Assembly (NCBI RefSeq): GCF_009720775.1
Contig: NZ_WNKW01000006.1
Span: forward strand, 1 to 64,000
Direction: 5' to 3'
Source of the DNA: Pseudoduganella danionis
GTDB lineage: Bacteria > Pseudomonadota > Gammaproteobacteria > Burkholderiales > Burkholderiaceae_D
Length of the DNA stretch: 64,000 bases
Shown here: piece by piece, positions 8,352 through 17,528 of the stretch
Numbering within the stretch: the stretch's first letter is position 1
Layout: each line of letters starts with the position of its first letter
Translations under genes and position numbers: made by a program
Notes under the pieces: model-generated
Told to the model about the DNA's origin: nothing
The model's input: only the letters and a program-made list of their open reading frames with translations
The model's database searches: none

Positions 8352-9389
8352 ATGCCTATCACCCATCAAGAAGCACTGCTGCGCTGCATTGAACACCGCG
8401 AGATTTTCCACGACGAGATGCTGCATCTGTTCCGCCAGATCATGTCGGGCGAAATGTCGCCCACCATGATCGCTGCCCTGACCATGGGCCTGCGCGTGAA
8501 AAAGGAAACCATAGGCGAGATCACCGCCGCCGCGCAAGTCATGCGCGAGTTCTCCACCAAAGTGCCGATGGCCGACACGCGCGGCCTGCTCGACATCGTC
8601 GGCACCGGCGGCGATGGCGCCCACACGTTCAATATCTCGACCGCTTCCATGTTCGTCGCCGCGGCTGCCGGCGCGCGCGTGGCCAAGCATGGCGGCCGCA
8701 GCGTTTCGTCTTCGTCCGGCAGCGCCGACGTGATCGAATCGTTAGGGGCCAACATCAATCTGAAGCCGGAACAGATTGCCCAGTCCATCGCCCAGACGGG
8801 CATAGGCTTCATGTTCGCACCGAACCACCACGCCGCCATGAAGCACGCGGCACCCGTGCGGCGCGAACTGGGCGTGCGCACCATCTTCAATATTCTGGGC
8901 CCGCTGACCAACCCTGCCGGTGCGCCGAATATCCTGATGGGCGTGTTCCACGCCGACCTCGTCGGTATTCAGGTGCGCGTACTGCAGCGCCTCGGCGCCC
9001 AGCATGCGCTGGTGGTGTATGGCCGCGACAATATGGATGAAGTTTCGCTCGGTGCCGGTACGCTGGTGGGTGAACTGGTCAACGGCGAAATCCGCGAATA
9101 CGAAATCCATCCGGAAGACTTCGGCCTGCAGATGATCGCCAGCCGCAATCTGAAAGTGGCCGATGCCGCCGAATCCAAGGCTAAGATGATGGAAGCGCTG
9201 CGCGGTGAACCCGGTGCAGCCTTCGATATTGTCGCGCTCAACTCCGCCACTGCGCTGTATGCAGCCGGCGTGGCTAGCTCGATCGAAGATGGTCTGGTGC
9301 GCGCGCGCGAAGCCATCACTTCCGGCGCCGCGATCAGGAAAATCGAACAGTTTGTGCAGGTCACACAGACGCTGGGCCAGCATAACTAA
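8352..9389 (+). CDS. trpD: Anthranilate phosphoribosyltransferase
   Basis: 345 residues, the usual length. It transfers the phosphoribosyl group of PRPP to anthranilate. Visible motifs are GTGGDGAHTFNIST (residues 84-97, PRPP loop), KHGGRSVSSSSGSAD (PRPP and anthranilate site) and NILGPLTNPA. The ATG is preceded by GAGGA. It is third in the trpEGDC order, the standard beta/gammaproteobacterial cluster that is separate from trpFBA. Confidence 0.97.
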   Translation: MPITHQEALLRCIEHREIFHDEMLHLFRQIMSGEMSPTMIAALTMGLRVKKETIGEITAAAQVMREFSTKVPMADTRGLLDIVGTGGDGAHTFNISTASMFVAAAAGARVAKHGGRSVSSSSGSADVIESLGANINLKPEQIAQSIAQTGIGFMFAPNHHAAMKHAAPVRRELGVRTIFNILGPLTNPAGAPNILMGVFHADLVGIQVRVLQRLGAQHALVVYGRDNMDEVSLGAGTLVGELVNGEIREYEIHPEDFGLQMIASRNLKVADAAESKAKMMEALRGEPGAAFDIVALNSATALYAAGVASSIEDGLVRAREAITSGAAIRKIEQFVQVTQTLGQHN

Positions 9390-9430
9390 GCGCCCCGCCC
9401 GCACCACACATACTTACTCAGGTATCCATC

Positions 9431-10231
9431 ATGTCCGACATACTGAATAAAATCCTCGCCGTCAAAGCACAGGAAGTGGCCGCTGCAAAAAACCAGCGCA
9501 GCTATGCCAGCCTGCGCGCCGAGGTAGAAAGCAATAACGAACTGCGCACCGGCCTGCGCGGTTTCGAAGGCAGCCTGCGTAGCAAAATCGCCGCTGGCAA
9601 GCCTGCCGTGATCAGCGAAATCAAGAAGGCCTCGCCGTCGAAAGGCGTGATCCGCGCCGATTTCCGTCCTGCCGAGATCGCCGCCAGCTATGCCCAGCAT
9701 GGTGCGGCCTGCCTGTCCGTGCTGACGGACGAACAGTTCTTCCAGGGTTCGGTGGCCTATCTGCAGCAAGCCCGTGCGGCCTGCCAGTTGCCGGTACTGC
9801 GCAAGGATTTCATGATCGATCTGTACCAGATCTATGAAGCCCGTGCCATGGGTGCCGATGCCATCCTGCTGATCGTCTCGGCGCTCGATCATGGCCTGAT
9901 GGCCGAGATGGAAGCCTGCGCCCACGAGCTGGGTATGGGCGTGCTGGTAGAGACTCACGACGCGGCCGAACTGGATGCAGCCCTGCGCCTGAAGACGGCG
10001 CTGGTAGGTATCAACAACCGCAATCTGCGCACCTTCGATGTGACGCTGGATACCACGCTGGGCCTGCTCGACCGTATCCCGGCCGAGAAAATCGTCATCA
10101 CCGAATCGGGCATACTGGTGCCGGCCGATGTGGAACGCATGCGCGCCGCCAATGTGCACAGCTTCCTCGTTGGTGAAGCCTTCATGCGCGCCGCCGATCC
10201 GGGCGCCGAACTGGCGCGCCTGTTCAACTAA
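9431..10231 (+). CDS. trpC: Indole-3-glycerol phosphate synthase
   Basis: 266 residues, a monofunctional TrpC (not fused to TrpF) that decarboxylates and closes the ring of CdRP. Motifs of the TIM barrel are present: EIKKASPSKG (catalytic Lys region), SVLTDEQFFQG, LRKDFMID, VETH, GINNRNLRTF and ESGI. It is the last gene of the trp group. The stop runs straight into a short tandem-repeat array that separates it from the convergent GGDEF gene. Confidence 0.97.
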   Translation: MSDILNKILAVKAQEVAAAKNQRSYASLRAEVESNNELRTGLRGFEGSLRSKIAAGKPAVISEIKKASPSKGVIRADFRPAEIAASYAQHGAACLSVLTDEQFFQGSVAYLQQARAACQLPVLRKDFMIDLYQIYEARAMGADAILLIVSALDHGLMAEMEACAHELGMGVLVETHDAAELDAALRLKTALVGINNRNLRTFDVTLDTTLGLLDRIPAEKIVITESGILVPADVERMRAANVHSFLVGEAFMRAADPGAELARLFN

Positions 10232-10285
10232 GCCTGAGGTAAGCCTCGGTTAGCCCGAGGTTAGCTCTCAGTTAGCCCTCAGTTA
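10231..10285. repeat. Five degenerate 10-11-bp tandem units between convergent genes, with hairpin
   Basis: Units starting AGC and ending GTT or GTA occur at 10231-10241, 10242-10251, 10252-10262, 10263-10273 and 10274-10284. CCTCGG (10244-10249) and CCGAGG (10255-10260) pair as a 6-bp stem with loop TTAGC, symmetric enough to act in both directions. The array begins in the trpC stop codon and ends in the stop codon of the convergent GGDEF gene. It is probably a bidirectional terminator region grown by slippage. Confidence 0.7.
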
Positions 10286-11515
10286 TCCATTACTAGCCAC
10301 AACACTGGCTGGCGCCATCACCGGCGCAATCGGCGGCATCACAGGCACTACGCCCGATGTCACCAGCGGAGCCGCGATCTCGATACGATCGCGGCCACCG
10401 CTCTTGGCGCGGTAGAGCGCCTGATCCGCCCGCAGCAGCAAACCATCCAGCTTTTCATCGGGGCTACTCTGGCAAGCCACACCGATGCTGACCGTGTAAG
10501 GCGGCAGACCGTGAGCACCGGATGCCCGCACAGCCTTGAGGACACGCTCGGCAATCTGCAGCGCACGGTCCAGCCCCGTTTCCGGCAACAGCACGACAAA
10601 CTCCTCGCCGCCGAAGCGGGCAATGTGATCCGATACGCGCAACGCCTTGCCGATCAGCCCTGCCACCTCCACCAGCACACGGTCGCCGATGATGTGGCCA
10701 TGGGTATCGTTGATCTTCTTGAAGTAATCGAGATCGATGCTGAGTACCGTCATCACGGTGAACTGGCGCCGCATCAGGCCCAGTTCCTTGGCATAGACAT
10801 CGGCAAAGCCGCGCCGGTTGAGTACCTGCGTCAGCGGGTCCAGCGTGGAACGGCGCTCCAGCAAACCTTGCAGGCGGCGCGTGGACACCGTGTTGAAGCT
10901 CACGGCTAGCAACAGGATCATGAACTGGGCCAGCGCCAGATACAAACTCTGGAAAGGGCCGCTGGCCATGATATTCACCAGTTCGGAGCCAAACAGCATG
11001 GCCAGCGTACCACGCGTGAACACCACCACCGACTGTATGCTCAACAGCACGTACAGGAAGCGGGTCGAGAAATGCGGCTCACCATGGCGCCAGACGATGA
11101 TGGTGAGGTAGAAGTAATACACCGACACCAGATACGAGAACACGGCCACCCGGGCGCTGAAGCTGGGCTCCCACACATGCCAGTAACTGATGCCGGCCAG
11201 GCAGAGTAGCCATAGTAGCGAGAACAGCGACCACGAGGGCTTCAGACCGTAGAATTTCTGCGTACCGATCAACGTCAGGCCGACACCGCAGACAAACGCC
11301 GAATTCGCCGTCAGCAGTACCACCAGATCCGGCACCCCCAGCCTGCTCGAAGCGAACAATCCAGCACCGGCCACCAGCATCAGCAGGCTGCAGGCCCAGT
11401 AGTTCAAGCCCCTGATCTCGGGCGGATAGCTGAAATAAGACGAAAACAGCACGATGCTCATGGCGATGGCCATCAGTACCGACATGAAGATGAGCGTTGC
11501 GGGATCGAGCAGCAT
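10283..11515 (-). CDS. Diguanylate cyclase with N-terminal membrane sensor
   Basis: 410 residues. The first ~210 contain about six membrane segments; then a GGDEF domain makes c-di-GMP from two GTP. The active-site motif is GGEEF (302-306), a functional variant. An inhibitory I-site RVSD (293-296) sits exactly five residues before it, so product feedback inhibition is expected. The nearby metal-binding DLDYFKKIND segment is intact. The start lies 6 nt after the M61 peptidase stop, so it is probably co-transcribed. The sensed signal is unknown. The C-terminal 25 residues are Pro/Val/Ala-rich. Confidence 0.93.
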   Translation of the reverse strand: MLLDPATLIFMSVLMAIAMSIVLFSSYFSYPPEIRGLNYWACSLLMLVAGAGLFASSRLGVPDLVVLLTANSAFVCGVGLTLIGTQKFYGLKPSWSLFSLLWLLCLAGISYWHVWEPSFSARVAVFSYLVSVYYFYLTIIVWRHGEPHFSTRFLYVLLSIQSVVVFTRGTLAMLFGSELVNIMASGPFQSLYLALAQFMILLLAVSFNTVSTRRLQGLLERRSTLDPLTQVLNRRGFADVYAKELGLMRRQFTVMTVLSIDLDYFKKINDTHGHIIGDRVLVEVAGLIGKALRVSDHIARFGGEEFVVLLPETGLDRALQIAERVLKAVRASGAHGLPPYTVSIGVACQSSPDEKLDGLLLRADQALYRAKSGGRDRIEIAAPLVTSGVVPVMPPIAPVMAPASVVASNG

Positions 11516-11521
11516 AAAAAC

Positions 11522-13342
11522 TTAGCCAGCCTGGCTAGGACGTTGCGGCGTACCGGCCTTCTTGCTGGCGGCATCCACGGTCAGGCTGACGCCGGGCACG
11601 CGGTCGCCCTGCAGGGTGGCCGTGAACGTCATCAGCTCATCACGGCGGAACGCGTGTACATCGATCTCCGATCCGACGCCATAGCGCGACAGCAGCGTAT
11701 CCAGATTGGCTGCCGTGACGCGCAAGCCATCCACTGCCACCAGCACATCGCCAGCCGACAGACCGGCACGGTGGGCTGCGCCGCCTTCGTGCACGCTATT
11801 GAGCTTGCAGTCGTTGCCATCTTTGCCGAGGTTGACGTCCAGACTAGGCTTGGCCGACTTGCGCTCATCAGCGTACTTGACGCCGAACGGTGCCAGCAAT
11901 TTAGCCAGCGGCAGGTCGTCCGTGCCGCGCACGTATTTGTCGAAGAAGGGTTTGAAGCGGCCACCGCTGATTTCATCGAACAGAGCTTCCGCTTCGGCGG
12001 GTGTGACGCCACGGCCTGCGCCCTGATAGAAGCTGGCGCCATAGCGCTGCCACAGGGTGCGCATCACATCATCGAGCGACTTCTTGCCGCCCGTCTTGGC
12101 ACGGATGCTGAGGTCCAGCGCCAGCGCCACCAGCGAACCCTTGGTGTAGTAGCTGACGATGGCGTTCGGTGCATTCTCGTCCTGACGGTAGTACTTGCCC
12201 CAGGCGTCGAAACTGGAATCGGCCACGCTCTGCTTGGTGCGGCCGCTGCCGCGCAGCACGCTGCCCACCGTCTTGGCCACCAGTTTGAAATAGGTCTGCT
12301 CGTTAATCAGACCGGCGCGCACCAGCATCAGATCATCGTAATAACTGGTAAAGCCTTCGAATAGCCACAGCAGCGGCGAGTAATTCTCTACCTGCAGGTT
12401 GTAGGGCGCGAACACGGCAGGCTTGATGCGCTTGACGTTCCAGGTATGGAAGTACTCATGGCTGCACAGGCCCAGATACTGCAGGTAGCCGTCGCTGATG
12501 TCCTTGCTGGCGGCCTTGGTGCTGGGCAGATCGGCACGGGCGCAGATCAGCGCCGTCGAGGCGCGGTGTTCCAGCCCGCCATAGCCATCACCCACCGCCA
12601 TGGTCATGAACACGTAGCGGTTCATCGGCGCTTTGCGGGTTTTCGGTTCGAAGAAGGCGATCTGGGTTTCGCAGATTTTCTTCAGGTCTGCGCTCAGGCG
12701 CGCCATGTCCAGATGCGGCACCTTGCCGGTGATGACGATATCGTGCGGGATACCATGCGCCTTGAAGGTGGCCAGCGCAAACTCGCCCTGCTCTACCGGA
12801 TGGTCGATCAGTTCATCGTAATCGCCCGCCACATAGGTGCCGTAGCCGTAGCGCTTGGCCTTGAGTTCGGGCAGAGATGTAGCCACGCGCCAGTTGCGCG
12901 CTGCGGGATCGGCCGGGCGCTGGATATCCACCACATGCGGCTGGTCTTCCTGCCCCAGCACGCGCAGGAATACGCTGGTGCCGTTGTAGAAAGCGTGGTT
13001 CTGATCGAGATGGGCTGCACGTACCGACAGATCCCATGCATAAATCTCGTAGTGTAGCGTCAGGCTGGCGCCGCGATCCTTGAGCGGCGCGGCCTGCCAG
13101 CTATGCTTATCGAGCTTGGTCAGCGCGACCGGCTCGCCATTGGCCTCGGCGCGGATGCGCACGATGTTGCGCGAGAATTCACGGATCATATAGCTGCCCG
13201 GTATCCACGCAGGCAAGGCAAAAATCTGCCCGCCTTCGGCCGGCTGCGCTACTGTCAGCGTCACGCGGAACAGGTGTGCGGCCAGATCGTGGCCGATGAT
13301 GCTGTAGGCGATCGCTGCTTTATTCTTGTTAGGTTTTTTCAT
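11522..13342 (-). CDS. M61-family metallopeptidase with PDZ domain
   Basis: 606 residues. The zinc motif HEYFH (295-299) followed by TWNVKRIKP, and the downstream glutamate E329 in LWLFEGFTSYYDD, identify a peptidase M61 (glycyl aminopeptidase type). GYGGLEHRAST (253-263) is also conserved. The C-terminal part (about 510-590) is a PDZ domain (HRAGLSAGDVLVAVDGL). No signal peptide is evident, so it is likely cytoplasmic. The start has a good AAGGAATC site and lies 12 nt after the MocA-like gene. Physiological substrate unknown. Confidence 0.93.
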   Translation of the reverse strand: MKKPNKNKAAIAYSIIGHDLAAHLFRVTLTVAQPAEGGQIFALPAWIPGSYMIREFSRNIVRIRAEANGEPVALTKLDKHSWQAAPLKDRGASLTLHYEIYAWDLSVRAAHLDQNHAFYNGTSVFLRVLGQEDQPHVVDIQRPADPAARNWRVATSLPELKAKRYGYGTYVAGDYDELIDHPVEQGEFALATFKAHGIPHDIVITGKVPHLDMARLSADLKKICETQIAFFEPKTRKAPMNRYVFMTMAVGDGYGGLEHRASTALICARADLPSTKAASKDISDGYLQYLGLCSHEYFHTWNVKRIKPAVFAPYNLQVENYSPLLWLFEGFTSYYDDLMLVRAGLINEQTYFKLVAKTVGSVLRGSGRTKQSVADSSFDAWGKYYRQDENAPNAIVSYYTKGSLVALALDLSIRAKTGGKKSLDDVMRTLWQRYGASFYQGAGRGVTPAEAEALFDEISGGRFKPFFDKYVRGTDDLPLAKLLAPFGVKYADERKSAKPSLDVNLGKDGNDCKLNSVHEGGAAHRAGLSAGDVLVAVDGLRVTAANLDTLLSRYGVGSEIDVHAFRRDELMTFTATLQGDRVPGVSLTVDAASKKAGTPQRPSQAG

Positions 13343-13354
13343 CTGATTCCTTGA

Positions 13355-13921
13355 TTACAAATCTGCGCGGGTGTCGATGTCGCGGATCACGCCTTCATCG
13401 TCCACCACCAGTTCACTGACTGCATGGTTCTTTAGTATGGCCCTTGCGCCCTGATCGCCCTGCAGCGCCAGCAGCAATGGTAAATGATAAGCACTGAAGG
13501 CCACCGGATTTCCGCGCTGGCCCTGATACATGGGCGCCGCAATGCGCGCACCGCGACCTATGGTGGCCAGCAGTTCGCGCATGGTCTGCGGCTGCACATA
13601 GGGCATATCGCCGAGCGCGATCAGCCAGCCTGCTGCCGTGCTGCTGCTGCGCAGCGCCAGCGTCAGGGAAGCGGCCATGCCATCGTCAGCATTATCACAG
13701 ACTAGCACCTCGCAACCAAGCTGCGCTAGCAGATCTGCCAGCGCAGCGTCGCCACGCCGCACCACTGCCAGTACGCACGGCACGGCCGCCAGCAGCTTGC
13801 GCGCACTGGCCGCCACCACCGGCTCGCCGGTGGCTAGTGGCTGCAACAGCTTGTTCTGCACTCCGGACGGGTCAAAGCGCTGCCCCCGTCCGGCGGCCAG
13901 CAAAATGCCGACCAGTTCCAT
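13355..13921 (-). CDS. MocA-like NTP transferase (molybdenum cofactor cytidylyltransferase type)
   Basis: 188 residues from the ATG at 13921 (an in-frame TTG at 13945 would add eight residues and overlap iorB). The N-terminus is VGILLAAGRGQRFDPSG, the nucleotide-binding signature of MobA/MocA-type transferases. IALGDMPYV and RGNPVAFS are typical MocA segments. MocA adds CMP to molybdopterin for enzymes of the xanthine oxidase family. Its place 4 nt after iorB, which encodes such an enzyme, strongly supports that role. Confidence 0.88.
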   Translation of the reverse strand: MELVGILLAAGRGQRFDPSGVQNKLLQPLATGEPVVAASARKLLAAVPCVLAVVRRGDAALADLLAQLGCEVLVCDNADDGMAASLTLALRSSSTAAGWLIALGDMPYVQPQTMRELLATIGRGARIAAPMYQGQRGNPVAFSAYHLPLLLALQGDQGARAILKNHAVSELVVDDEGVIRDIDTRADL

Positions 13922-13925
13922 GGTC

Positions 13926-16157
13926 TCAGGCACTGGCGAGGTCAAACGGCAGTTTGCGCAGACGCTTGCCGGTCAGTTTAAACAGGGCGTTGGCAAAGGC
14001 CGGCGCCAGTGGCGGCAGGCCCGGTTCACCCATGCCGGTAGGCGCATCATGCGAAGGCACGATGTGCACATCGATCACCGGCATATCCGTCATGCGCGCC
14101 AGCGTGTAGTCGCTGAAGTTCTGCTGCTCCACCACGCCATCCTTGAGCGTAATGGCGGCGCCGGGCAAGGTCATGCCCAGTCCCATCAGAGCGGCGCCCT
14201 GTATCTGCGCTTCGATGGTGAGCGGATTGACAGGCTGGTTGCAATGCACACCCGCCGTGACCTTGTGCAGCTTGGGCACACCATTCTTCACCGAGGCCAC
14301 CACCACATAGGCTATCGCCGTGTTAAACGATTCATGCACGGCCACACCCCAAGCCTGCCCTTTCGGCAAAGCCTTCTTGCCATAACCGGACTTGGCCACC
14401 GCCAGATCGAGCGCGGCCAGATGGCGCTTGCCTTTCTCGCCGATCAGCTTCTTGCGGTAGGCCACCGGATCCATGCCGGCCGCATGGGCCGCTTCATCGA
14501 TCAGGGTTTCCATCACAAACGCCGTGTGGGTGGAACCGACGGACCGCCACCACAACACCGGCACATTGGCCTTGACGGTATGCGCGCTCAGGTTGAGCGG
14601 CACTTCATACGGCTCGCCCATGCCTTCTACCATGGTGGCATCGATGCCATCCTTGACCATCATAGGTTCGAACGGCGTGCCGCTGATGATGGACTGGCCG
14701 ACGATCACGTGGTCCCAAGCGACGATGTTGCCCTTGTCATCCAGCCCCAGATCGGCACGGTGCACATGGGAAGGACGGTAGTAACCGCCCTTGATATCGT
14801 CCTCACGGCTCCAGATCACTTTGACAGGTTCGGTCTTGCCGGCCGCACGCCAGACTTTGGCGATGTTGACCGCCTCCACCAGATAGTCCGAGCTAGGCAC
14901 GGCACGGCGCCCGAAACCGCCGCCGGCCATCATGGTATTCAGCACCACCTGCTCCGGTTTGAGGCCAGCGGTAGCCGCAATTGCGCCCTGGTCGATGGTC
15001 TGGAACTGCGAACCGGCCCACACTGTGCAGCCATCGGCGCGCAGATCGATCACGCAGTTGAGCGGTTCCATCGGCGTATGCGCCAGATAAGGGAATTCGT
15101 AGACGGCCGAGATTTTTTTCGCCGCACTGGCCAGCTTCGAAGTATCGGCCTTGCGCGCCGGCTTGCCGGCCTGCTGCGCCAGTGCCTTGTAGCTGGCCAT
15201 CTGCTCGCTGCTGCTGACTTTTTCAACGGCGCTGGTATCCCATTCGATCAGCAGTGCATCACGCCCCAACTTGGCAGGCCAGTAGCCATCAGCAATGACG
15301 ACCACACCATTGCCGCCCCGGTCGGTATTCACGGGCAGTACTTCGATCACGCCCTTGATGGCCTTGGCCTTGCTGGCATCGAACTTGGCGACGCGTGCGC
15401 CGAACACCGGTGGCCGGGCCACCACCGCCACTTTGCTGTTGGGTGCCTTGAAGTCCATACCGAACTGCTGCTTGCCGTTGGATTTAACAGCCGCATCGAG
15501 CCGCTTCATGGGCTTGCCGATAAACTGGAAATCCTTGGGGTCCTTCAGCTTGACGCTGGCCGGTACAGGTTGCGCCATGGCGGCATCGGCCATGCTGCCG
15601 TAGCTGGCTTTCTGCCCCGCTGGTCCCAGCAGCATGCTGCGCGAAGTGCGCACCTGATCGGCCGGCACCTTCCACTGCTCGGCGGCTGCGGCGATCAGCA
15701 TGGCGCGCGCCTTGGCGCCGATTTCGCGGTACTGGATGTACGAGTGAGCGATGCTGCCCGAACCACCCGTAATCTGGATACCGAACGCCGGGTCTTTGTA
15801 CTGATCGCCAGCCGGTGCCAGCGCACCGTTCACTTTCGACCAGTCGGCATCGAGTTCCTCGGCGATCAGCATGGGCAGCGACGTCTGCACGCCCTGGCCG
15901 AATTCCAGCCGGTTCACCTGCACGGTGACGCGGTTATCGGGACTGATATGTAGAAAAGCATTAGGCTGATACACCTTGGCCTGCGCCTGCTGCGCCTGCG
16001 CGAAACGACCGCCGCTAGGCAGGAAGAAGCCCAGCACCAGGCCGCCGCCAGCGACGGCACCAGCCTTCATGAAGCCACGGCGCGAAACGCCGCCTGCAGC
16101 CTGGGCTTGTTTCGGAGTGTCCACCTGCGTTTCCTGTTGCATCCATTCGATACGCAT
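13926..16157 (-). CDS. iorB: Isoquinoline 1-oxidoreductase-type molybdenum hydroxylase, large subunit
   Basis: 743 residues. The N-terminus has a Tat signal (SRRGFMKAG, residues 25-33, then a hydrophobic stretch), so the enzyme is exported folded. The rest matches the IorB/aldehyde-dehydrogenase large subunit that binds Mo-MCD; GGGFGRRAVPSSDYLVEA and GEPGLPPLAPAFANA are conserved cofactor regions. It hydroxylates N-heterocycles or aldehydes at the expense of an electron acceptor. The ATG has an excellent AAAGGAG site that overlaps the iorA stop. Substrate cannot be fixed from sequence. Confidence 0.93.
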   Translation of the reverse strand: MRIEWMQQETQVDTPKQAQAAGGVSRRGFMKAGAVAGGGLVLGFFLPSGGRFAQAQQAQAKVYQPNAFLHISPDNRVTVQVNRLEFGQGVQTSLPMLIAEELDADWSKVNGALAPAGDQYKDPAFGIQITGGSGSIAHSYIQYREIGAKARAMLIAAAAEQWKVPADQVRTSRSMLLGPAGQKASYGSMADAAMAQPVPASVKLKDPKDFQFIGKPMKRLDAAVKSNGKQQFGMDFKAPNSKVAVVARPPVFGARVAKFDASKAKAIKGVIEVLPVNTDRGGNGVVVIADGYWPAKLGRDALLIEWDTSAVEKVSSSEQMASYKALAQQAGKPARKADTSKLASAAKKISAVYEFPYLAHTPMEPLNCVIDLRADGCTVWAGSQFQTIDQGAIAATAGLKPEQVVLNTMMAGGGFGRRAVPSSDYLVEAVNIAKVWRAAGKTEPVKVIWSREDDIKGGYYRPSHVHRADLGLDDKGNIVAWDHVIVGQSIISGTPFEPMMVKDGIDATMVEGMGEPYEVPLNLSAHTVKANVPVLWWRSVGSTHTAFVMETLIDEAAHAAGMDPVAYRKKLIGEKGKRHLAALDLAVAKSGYGKKALPKGQAWGVAVHESFNTAIAYVVVASVKNGVPKLHKVTAGVHCNQPVNPLTIEAQIQGAALMGLGMTLPGAAITLKDGVVEQQNFSDYTLARMTDMPVIDVHIVPSHDAPTGMGEPGLPPLAPAFANALFKLTGKRLRKLPFDLASA

Positions 16158-16168
16158 GACAGTCTCCT

Positions 16169-16627
16169 TTAGGCGATGGATTTGGCGGCATCCTTGATGG
16201 CCGCACGAATACGCTGATAAGTGCCGCAGCGGCAGATATTACCGCTCATGGCATTGTCGATGTCCGCATCGGACGGTGCCTTATTGGTGCGCAGCAGTGC
16301 CGTGGCGCTCATGATCTGGCCGCTCTGGCAGTAGCCGCACTGCGGCACATCGAGCTTGACCCAAGCCGCCTGCACGGCTTTGCCCACTTTGTCGTTTTCC
16401 ATCGCTTCGATGGTGGTGATCTTCTGTCCCACGGCGGCCGAAATCGGCGTCACGCAGGAGCGGATAGGCTGGCCGCCCAGATGCACGGTGCAGGCACCGC
16501 ACAGCGCTGCGCCGCAGCCGAATTTGGTGCCGGTCAGATTCAGATTGTCACGCAGCGCCCATAAAATCGGCGTCGATGGATCTGCGTCCACCTGCATGTC
16601 TTTGCCATTGATGTTCAAGGTAATCAT
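16169..16627 (-). CDS. iorA: (2Fe-2S) small subunit of molybdenum hydroxylase
   Basis: 152 residues from the ATG at 16627, which has an AGGAGA site; ten extra upstream residues are rejected. The plant-type ferredoxin cluster motif is GCGAALCGACTVH, and the second [2Fe-2S] domain carries CGYCQSGQ and GNICRCGTY. It relays electrons from the Mo site in IorB. The order iorA-iorB-mocA on the minus strand forms a compact operon. Confidence 0.95.
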   Translation of the reverse strand: MITLNINGKDMQVDADPSTPILWALRDNLNLTGTKFGCGAALCGACTVHLGGQPIRSCVTPISAAVGQKITTIEAMENDKVGKAVQAAWVKLDVPQCGYCQSGQIMSATALLRTNKAPSDADIDNAMSGNICRCGTYQRIRAAIKDAAKSIA

Positions 16628-16752
16628 ACGAGTCTCCTGTCGGTGCTGCGGTTGCACGTCACTAGAACTAAACTTGGGTTGAACAACGAGGACAACTAGT
16701 TCCGGGCCACAGAACTGCGGCCCGGGAAATCACTACCACTACACAGCCTGAT

Positions 16753-17478
16753 TTACTGCTTAATCTTGGCGAACTTCTCTTCCAGCATTTTGCTGTCGAT
16801 CGCGCCCGGTACGCGGCTGCCGTCAGCGAAGAAGATCGCCGGCGTGCCGTTCACACCGAGCTTGCGACCGAGTTCCAGCACTTCGTCATTCGGTGCGACG
16901 CAGTTGGCCGATGCCGGTGCGGCTGGCTTGTTACGAATCATCCAGTCATCCCAGGCCTGGCTGCGGTCCAGCGAGCACCAGATGTTCTTCGATTTGACGA
17001 AGGAATCCTCGGCCAGAATGTTGTACATGAAGGTGTAGATGGTGACGTTGTCGGTATCCTTCAGCGTGGTCTGGCGGAAGCGCTTGCAGTAGCCACAGTT
17101 AGGATCTTCGAACACGGCGATCACGCGCTTGCCATCGCCCTTGACGGTCTTGATGGCTTTGTCCAGCGGCAGATCGGAGAATTTGATACGGTTGATTTCG
17201 TCCAGCCGCTCCTTGGTCAGGTCGGTGCTGGTGACCAGATTGAATACGTGGCCGGAGAACAGATAGGTGGCTGTCTTGTCGGTGTACAGAATATCGGTGC
17301 CGACGCGCACCTCATACAGGCCGGCGTAAGGGGTTTCCTTGACCGAGTCGACCTTCACATTGGCGCCCAGACGGGGCTCCACCAGTTTGCGGATCGCCTC
17401 AGTCGACGGCGTTTCAGCGTTCACACAACCGGCCATCAGTGCCGACAACAACAGCAAACCCAGCTTACTCATACTCAT
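16753..17478 (-). CDS. dsbC: Thiol:disulfide interchange protein DsbC
   Basis: 241 residues with an N-terminal signal (KLGLLLLSALMAGCVNAE; the LMAGC stretch could also be read as a lipobox). An N-terminal dimerisation domain (KLVEPRLGANVKVDSVKETPYAGLYEV) precedes a thioredoxin fold with active site CGYC (EDPNCGYCKRF). The cis-Pro loop is NGTPAIFFADG. DsbC isomerises wrong disulfides in the periplasm and is kept reduced by DsbD. A second pair of cysteines (WCSLD and ANCVA) matches the structural disulfide. It follows the UbiH-like gene by 50 nt. Confidence 0.95.
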   Translation of the reverse strand: MSMSKLGLLLLSALMAGCVNAETPSTEAIRKLVEPRLGANVKVDSVKETPYAGLYEVRVGTDILYTDKTATYLFSGHVFNLVTSTDLTKERLDEINRIKFSDLPLDKAIKTVKGDGKRVIAVFEDPNCGYCKRFRQTTLKDTDNVTIYTFMYNILAEDSFVKSKNIWCSLDRSQAWDDWMIRNKPAAPASANCVAPNDEVLELGRKLGVNGTPAIFFADGSRVPGAIDSKMLEEKFAKIKQ

Positions 17479-17528
17479 AACTTCTCCGGTAACGACACAC
17501 AGACCCGCATTTTTGCGTGATTTGACGA

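Noticed and set aside
13638..15953. 771-codon plus-strand frame opposite iorB
   Set aside because: Composition follows the codon pattern of iorB (His/Arg/Gly rich), and no family is recognisable.
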